15,873 nt of DNA from Candidatus Competibacteraceae bacterium (lineage in GTDB: Bacteria > Pseudomonadota > Gammaproteobacteria > Competibacterales > Competibacteraceae). The stretch covers positions 1-15,873 of the forward strand of contig JAGRHK010000007.1 in NCBI GenBank assembly GCA_020444985.1, read 5' to 3'. The position numbers and the translations under genes were made by a program. How positions within the stretch are numbered: the stretch's first letter is position 1; every line of letters starts with the position of its first letter. Shown one piece after another: positions 13,296 to 15,873 of the stretch. Below the pieces are notes generated by a model. It saw only the letters and a program-made list of their open reading frames with translations. It did not search any database and had not been told where the DNA came from.

Positions 13296-13325
13296 GCATG
13301 ACGCGATACCCATCCCGCGTTATGC
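13296..13325. promoter_or_regulatory. inverted repeat upstream of the hydrolase/OsmC gene
   Basis: GCATGACGCG (13296-13305) and CGCGTTATGC (13316-13325) form 10-bp arms (one G-T pair) around a 10-base centre, ending 30 bp before the ATG at 13356. It could be an operator or a leader hairpin. I could not place a convincing promoter next to it. Confidence 0.4.
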
Positions 13326-13355
13326 TGAGGCAAATACCAACCGGGAGTTTGCCTC

Positions 13356-14621
13356 ATGTCCGCAGCTGCATTTGACCGAGTGACTTTCGTGGGGGCGGAC
13401 GGCCAAAGCCATCTGGCTGCGCGGCTGGATCGGCCTGTTGGTCCACCACGCGCTTTTGCCATTTTCGCGCACTGTTTTACGTGTACGAAAGAAAGTCTGG
13501 CCGCCGCACGCATTGCTGATGGCTTGACCCGTCATGGCGTGGCGGTGTTGCGTTTTGACTTTACCGGACTGGGGGGTAGTGAAGGCGAGTTCGCGAACAC
13601 CGGTTTTTCCTCCAACATCGACGATTTAGTCGCGGCCGCTGATTGGTTACGCGCCACACATGCAGCGCCAAGCATCCTAGTCGGCCATAGTTTGGGGGGG
13701 AGTGCGGCTCTGGCCGGAGCTTCGCGGATACCGGAGGTGAAAGCGGTGGCGACCATTGGTGCGCCAGCCGATTTGGCTCCGGTTCGCCGACGCCTCAGCC
13801 AAGCATCCGCCGAGATTGAGGCCAAAGGATCAGCCGAAGTGGAAATTGCTGGTCGGCATTTCACCATCAGCCAAGCTTTTCTCGACGATCTCCAGGAACA
13901 TCGGCTCGAAGAAGATATCGCGCGGATGCGTACGGCCTTGCTGGTGTGCCACTCGCCACGGGATGAGATCGTCAGCATCGACAACGCCACCCGAATCTTC
14001 GTGGCAGCCAAGCATCCCAAGAGTTTCATTTCCCTGGATGATGCCGATCATTTACTGACGCGGCGTGCGGATGCCCATTATGTGGCCGATGTCATTTCCG
14101 CCTGGGCAGAGCGCTATCTCGATCTGAGCGAACCGCATGAATCACATGAATCGCGTGAACCGCACGAGCCACACTTGCGTCCGGCGCCAGCGGGTGCGGT
14201 GCGGGTGATTGAGACCGGCGTGGGGCGTTACACGCAATGGATTTCTTATGAAGGTCGGCATGTGGGTTATGCCGACGAACCGGAAAAATTTGGCGGTAAC
14301 GATAGCGGGCCGGGTCCCTATGATCTGTTATTGGCGGGATTGGGCGCCTGCACGTCGATGACCTTGCGTATGTATGCCGAACGCCAAAAATGGCCACTGG
14401 AGCGGGTCACGGTCACTCTACGTCACACCAAGATCCACGCCCAGGATTGCGCGAATTGCGCGACTCAGCAAGGCCAGATAGATCGCATCGAACGGGAAAT
14501 CGAAGTGGAAGGCGCATTGGATGCAGCGATGCGCACCCGTTTGCTGGAAATCGCCGACCGTTGTCCCGTGCATCGGACCTTGCAGTCGGAAGTGTTGATC
14601 GAGACCCGACTCCACGCTTAA
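13356..14621 (+). CDS. bifunctional alpha/beta-hydrolase / OsmC family protein
   Basis: A 421-aa two-domain protein. Residues 1-255 are an alpha/beta-hydrolase: FAHCFTCTKES near the oxyanion region, nucleophile Ser112 in GHSLGG, Asp203 in CHSPRDEIV, and His232 in DDADHLL, a plausible complete triad. Residues 278-421 are an OsmC/Ohr-type domain with both expected cysteines: Cys332 (GLGACTSMTLRMYA) and Cys403 (DRCPVHRTL). OsmC proteins are thiol peroxidases for organic hydroperoxides. This fused architecture is known in proteobacteria, but its substrate is not established as far as I know. The domains are joined by a tripeptide repeat (residues 259-273). GGGAG (13343-13347) supports the start. 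It is convergent with the antiporter gene, and nothing notable lies in the 45-bp gap. Confidence 0.93.
   Translation: MSAAAFDRVTFVGADGQSHLAARLDRPVGPPRAFAIFAHCFTCTKESLAAARIADGLTRHGVAVLRFDFTGLGGSEGEFANTGFSSNIDDLVAAADWLRATHAAPSILVGHSLGGSAALAGASRIPEVKAVATIGAPADLAPVRRRLSQASAEIEAKGSAEVEIAGRHFTISQAFLDDLQEHRLEEDIARMRTALLVCHSPRDEIVSIDNATRIFVAAKHPKSFISLDDADHLLTRRADAHYVADVISAWAERYLDLSEPHESHESREPHEPHLRPAPAGAVRVIETGVGRYTQWISYEGRHVGYADEPEKFGGNDSGPGPYDLLLAGLGACTSMTLRMYAERQKWPLERVTVTLRHTKIHAQDCANCATQQGQIDRIEREIEVEGALDAAMRTRLLEIADRCPVHRTLQSEVLIETRLHA
14130..14174 (+). repeat. five tandem 9-bp units encoding an E-P-H-type linker
   Basis: Five consecutive 9-base units encode EPH, ESH, ESR, EPH, EPH between the hydrolase and OsmC domains. 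The first unit is GAACCGCAT; the others differ at one to three bases. The repeat is in frame, and its unit length of three codons lets copy number vary without a frameshift. Confidence 0.85.
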
Positions 14622-14666
14622 TCGGCGGTTGGCGCATAGCCGGTTACGTCGGATTTCGCAAAACAT

Positions 14667-15873
14667 CTAAGCACCGTTCTCCGCCTCTTTGGTCGGTTCG
14701 GTTGGCGGCAACAGACTAATCAGCATCCAGCCGGCATTCAAATTTGGGGTCTCCCGAGTCGAAAACACGCGCAACACCCCCTTGGGATCGAGTGCAAACA
14801 AGGGAATCGCTTCCTCGCCCCATTTATCGCGAAAGGCGGCGAGGTCAAAACTGGCCGTCAATGGCGTCGCGCGAATCGCGTGACCCTGCATCAGCCGATC
14901 ATGAATGCGAGCGTAGGTGACGTGTTCACCGAATAAACGAGCGGTGCGATAGGACAGCACGACTTGATTGCGATGGATGCTGTCCCGCTCCTCGTCCAGA
15001 CGCAGGCTGTAGATATGATCCGCGCCGAACAGCGGCCGATAATACAGGCTGACCAGCGTGTTGCGCTCCATCCATACCGACATGGCTAACAACGTGCCGA
15101 TGCTGTCCAGATTCAGATAGGTATCGGCATGTTCAGACAATATATTTCCGTGATAAACCGGTATCCCCTCCATGCGGGGCGCACGGAGGTTTTGCCAGAC
15201 CGGATCGGCCAGAATCACCGGAATTTCACGTTGATGCAGCGCCCGCGCCATGGCGCGCGAGACTGGATTGCTGCCTGCGATCAGCACCCCATGCGGGGGC
15301 GGTGCGGCCACGCCCAATGTGCGCACGACGATGCGGGCGGTCAGGCTTTGCAGAATCACGGTGACCAGAATCACCAAAAAGGTGAGCGCCGCCAATACGC
15401 GGGCTTCGGCATGACCCAGGCGTTCCAGTTGCAGGGCGAACAGCGCGGAGACCGCAGCGGCGACGATGCCGCGTGGGGCGATCCAGGCCAGCACCGCTTT
15501 TTGCCGCCAGTTCAGGCTGGAACCAATGCCCGCCAGCCAGACCGCGATGGGTCGGGCGATGAACAGGATAACCAGTAGTACGCCCACGGCGCTCCACCCC
15601 ACTCCCGCAAGGGCATTCAGATCGATGCGCGCCGCCAGTACGATGAACAGCACCGAGATCAGGAGCAGGGTCAGAGTTTCCTTGAAATCCAGAATATCCT
15701 CGATAAGCAGGTCGGGCGTGTTAGCCAGCCGCATGCCCATGACGGTCACCGCCAACAGGCCGGATTCGGCGGCGAGTGCGTTGGAAAAAGCGAAGACGCT
15801 GAGCACCAGAGCCAGAGTGGCGACCCGATGAAGGTATTCCGGCAACAACTGTCGGCGCATCAGCGTCGCCAGT
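14667..15873 (-). CDS. CPA1-type cation:proton antiporter with C-terminal RCK-like domain, 5' end outside the window
   Basis: C-terminal two-thirds of a membrane antiporter. The frame stays open through the right edge: the codons before the first Met (15858-15860) read LATL, in keeping with the helix that precedes 'LRR.LLPEYL' in relatives, so the true start is outside. Membrane helices continue to about 180 residues after that Met. They include AAESGLLAVTVMGMRLAN and WIAPRGIVAAAVSALFAL, the conserved arginine motif of this group. A Rossmann-like RCK_N (TrkA-N) domain follows (GVLIAGSNPVSRAMARALHQ ... VILAD), with the usual GxGxxG changed to GSNPVS, which may weaken nucleotide binding. Then comes a C-terminal domain ending in PTEPTKEAENGA. 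The family is usually about 600 aa. It differs in type from the antiporter at 1357-2883. Confidence 0.88.
   Translation of the reverse strand, partial: LATLMRRQLLPEYLHRVATLALVLSVFAFSNALAAESGLLAVTVMGMRLANTPDLLIEDILDFKETLTLLLISVLFIVLAARIDLNALAGVGWSAVGVLLVILFIARPIAVWLAGIGSSLNWRQKAVLAWIAPRGIVAAAVSALFALQLERLGHAEARVLAALTFLVILVTVILQSLTARIVVRTLGVAAPPPHGVLIAGSNPVSRAMARALHQREIPVILADPVWQNLRAPRMEGIPVYHGNILSEHADTYLNLDSIGTLLAMSVWMERNTLVSLYYRPLFGADHIYSLRLDEERDSIHRNQVVLSYRTARLFGEHVTYARIHDRLMQGHAIRATPLTASFDLAAFRDKWGEEAIPLFALDPKGVLRVFSTRETPNLNAGWMLISLLPPTEPTKEAENGA

Noticed and set aside
13356..14621. Two separate genes for the hydrolase and OsmC domains
   Set aside because: One uninterrupted frame runs through both domains and the repeat linker, with a single good start; this fused architecture is known.
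1..15873. CRISPR array, insertion sequence, tRNA or rRNA
   Set aside because: No regularly spaced repeats, transposase frame, terminal inverted repeats with target duplication, or tRNA/rRNA-like segments were found on reading both strands.

Overview
The window (about 55-58% GC over most of its length) looks like a chromosomal segment of a beta- or gammaproteobacterium. The clues are a DUF1840 protein, a DUF6502/DUF5666 pair, a bifunctional alpha/beta-hydrolase/OsmC protein, a YahK-type alcohol dehydrogenase and clear Shine-Dalgarno sites. The genus cannot be fixed from the sequence. I see no rRNA, tRNA, CRISPR array, transposase or phage gene. Both ends cut through genes: a HAD-family phosphatase on the left lacks its N-terminus, and a CPA1 antiporter with an RCK-like domain on the right lacks its N-terminal membrane segments.

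Layout. 1-1244 (+): HAD hydrolase, DUF1840 protein and a small PLDc_N-type membrane protein. 1357-2883 (-): a CPA1 Na+/H+ antiporter. 2960-8105 (-): a run of oxidoreductases, in transcription order AKR5-type reductase, aldo/keto reductase 2, YahK-like Zn alcohol dehydrogenase, aldo/keto reductase 1, the C-terminal relic of a classical SDR, and an NmrA-like NAD(P)-binding protein. 8355-9260 (+): a divergent LysR regulator that probably controls the run. 9276-10163 (-): an EamA-type exporter. 10197-12394 (-): DUF6502 and DUF5666 genes overlapping by 4 bp. 12629-13171 (+): a divergent small secreted protein. 13356-14621 (+): an alpha/beta-hydrolase/OsmC fusion. 14667-end (-): the second antiporter.

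How they may work together. The 3.8-8.4 kb block reads as a carbonyl (aldehyde/ketone) reduction module under one LysR-type regulator. Its divergent promoter is present twice, 1181 bp apart, and the two copies flank the AKR5-type gene. The left copy still carries a dead 5' stub of the LysR gene. This suggests that two divergent reductase/LysR modules were fused and now share identical promoter cores.

The best candidate for an undescribed system is at 10.2-13.2 kb. A DUF6502 protein with an HTH-like segment is translationally coupled to an exported protein built from four DUF5666-like modules. It is divergent from a secreted two-repeat cysteine protein. Between them lie two palindromes of the form CGTGGGA-N5-TCCCACG (the second with one mismatch), centred 33 bp apart. 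The first sits exactly in the 17-bp spacer of a good sigma70-like promoter. This looks like an autoregulated envelope or secretion module of unknown role.
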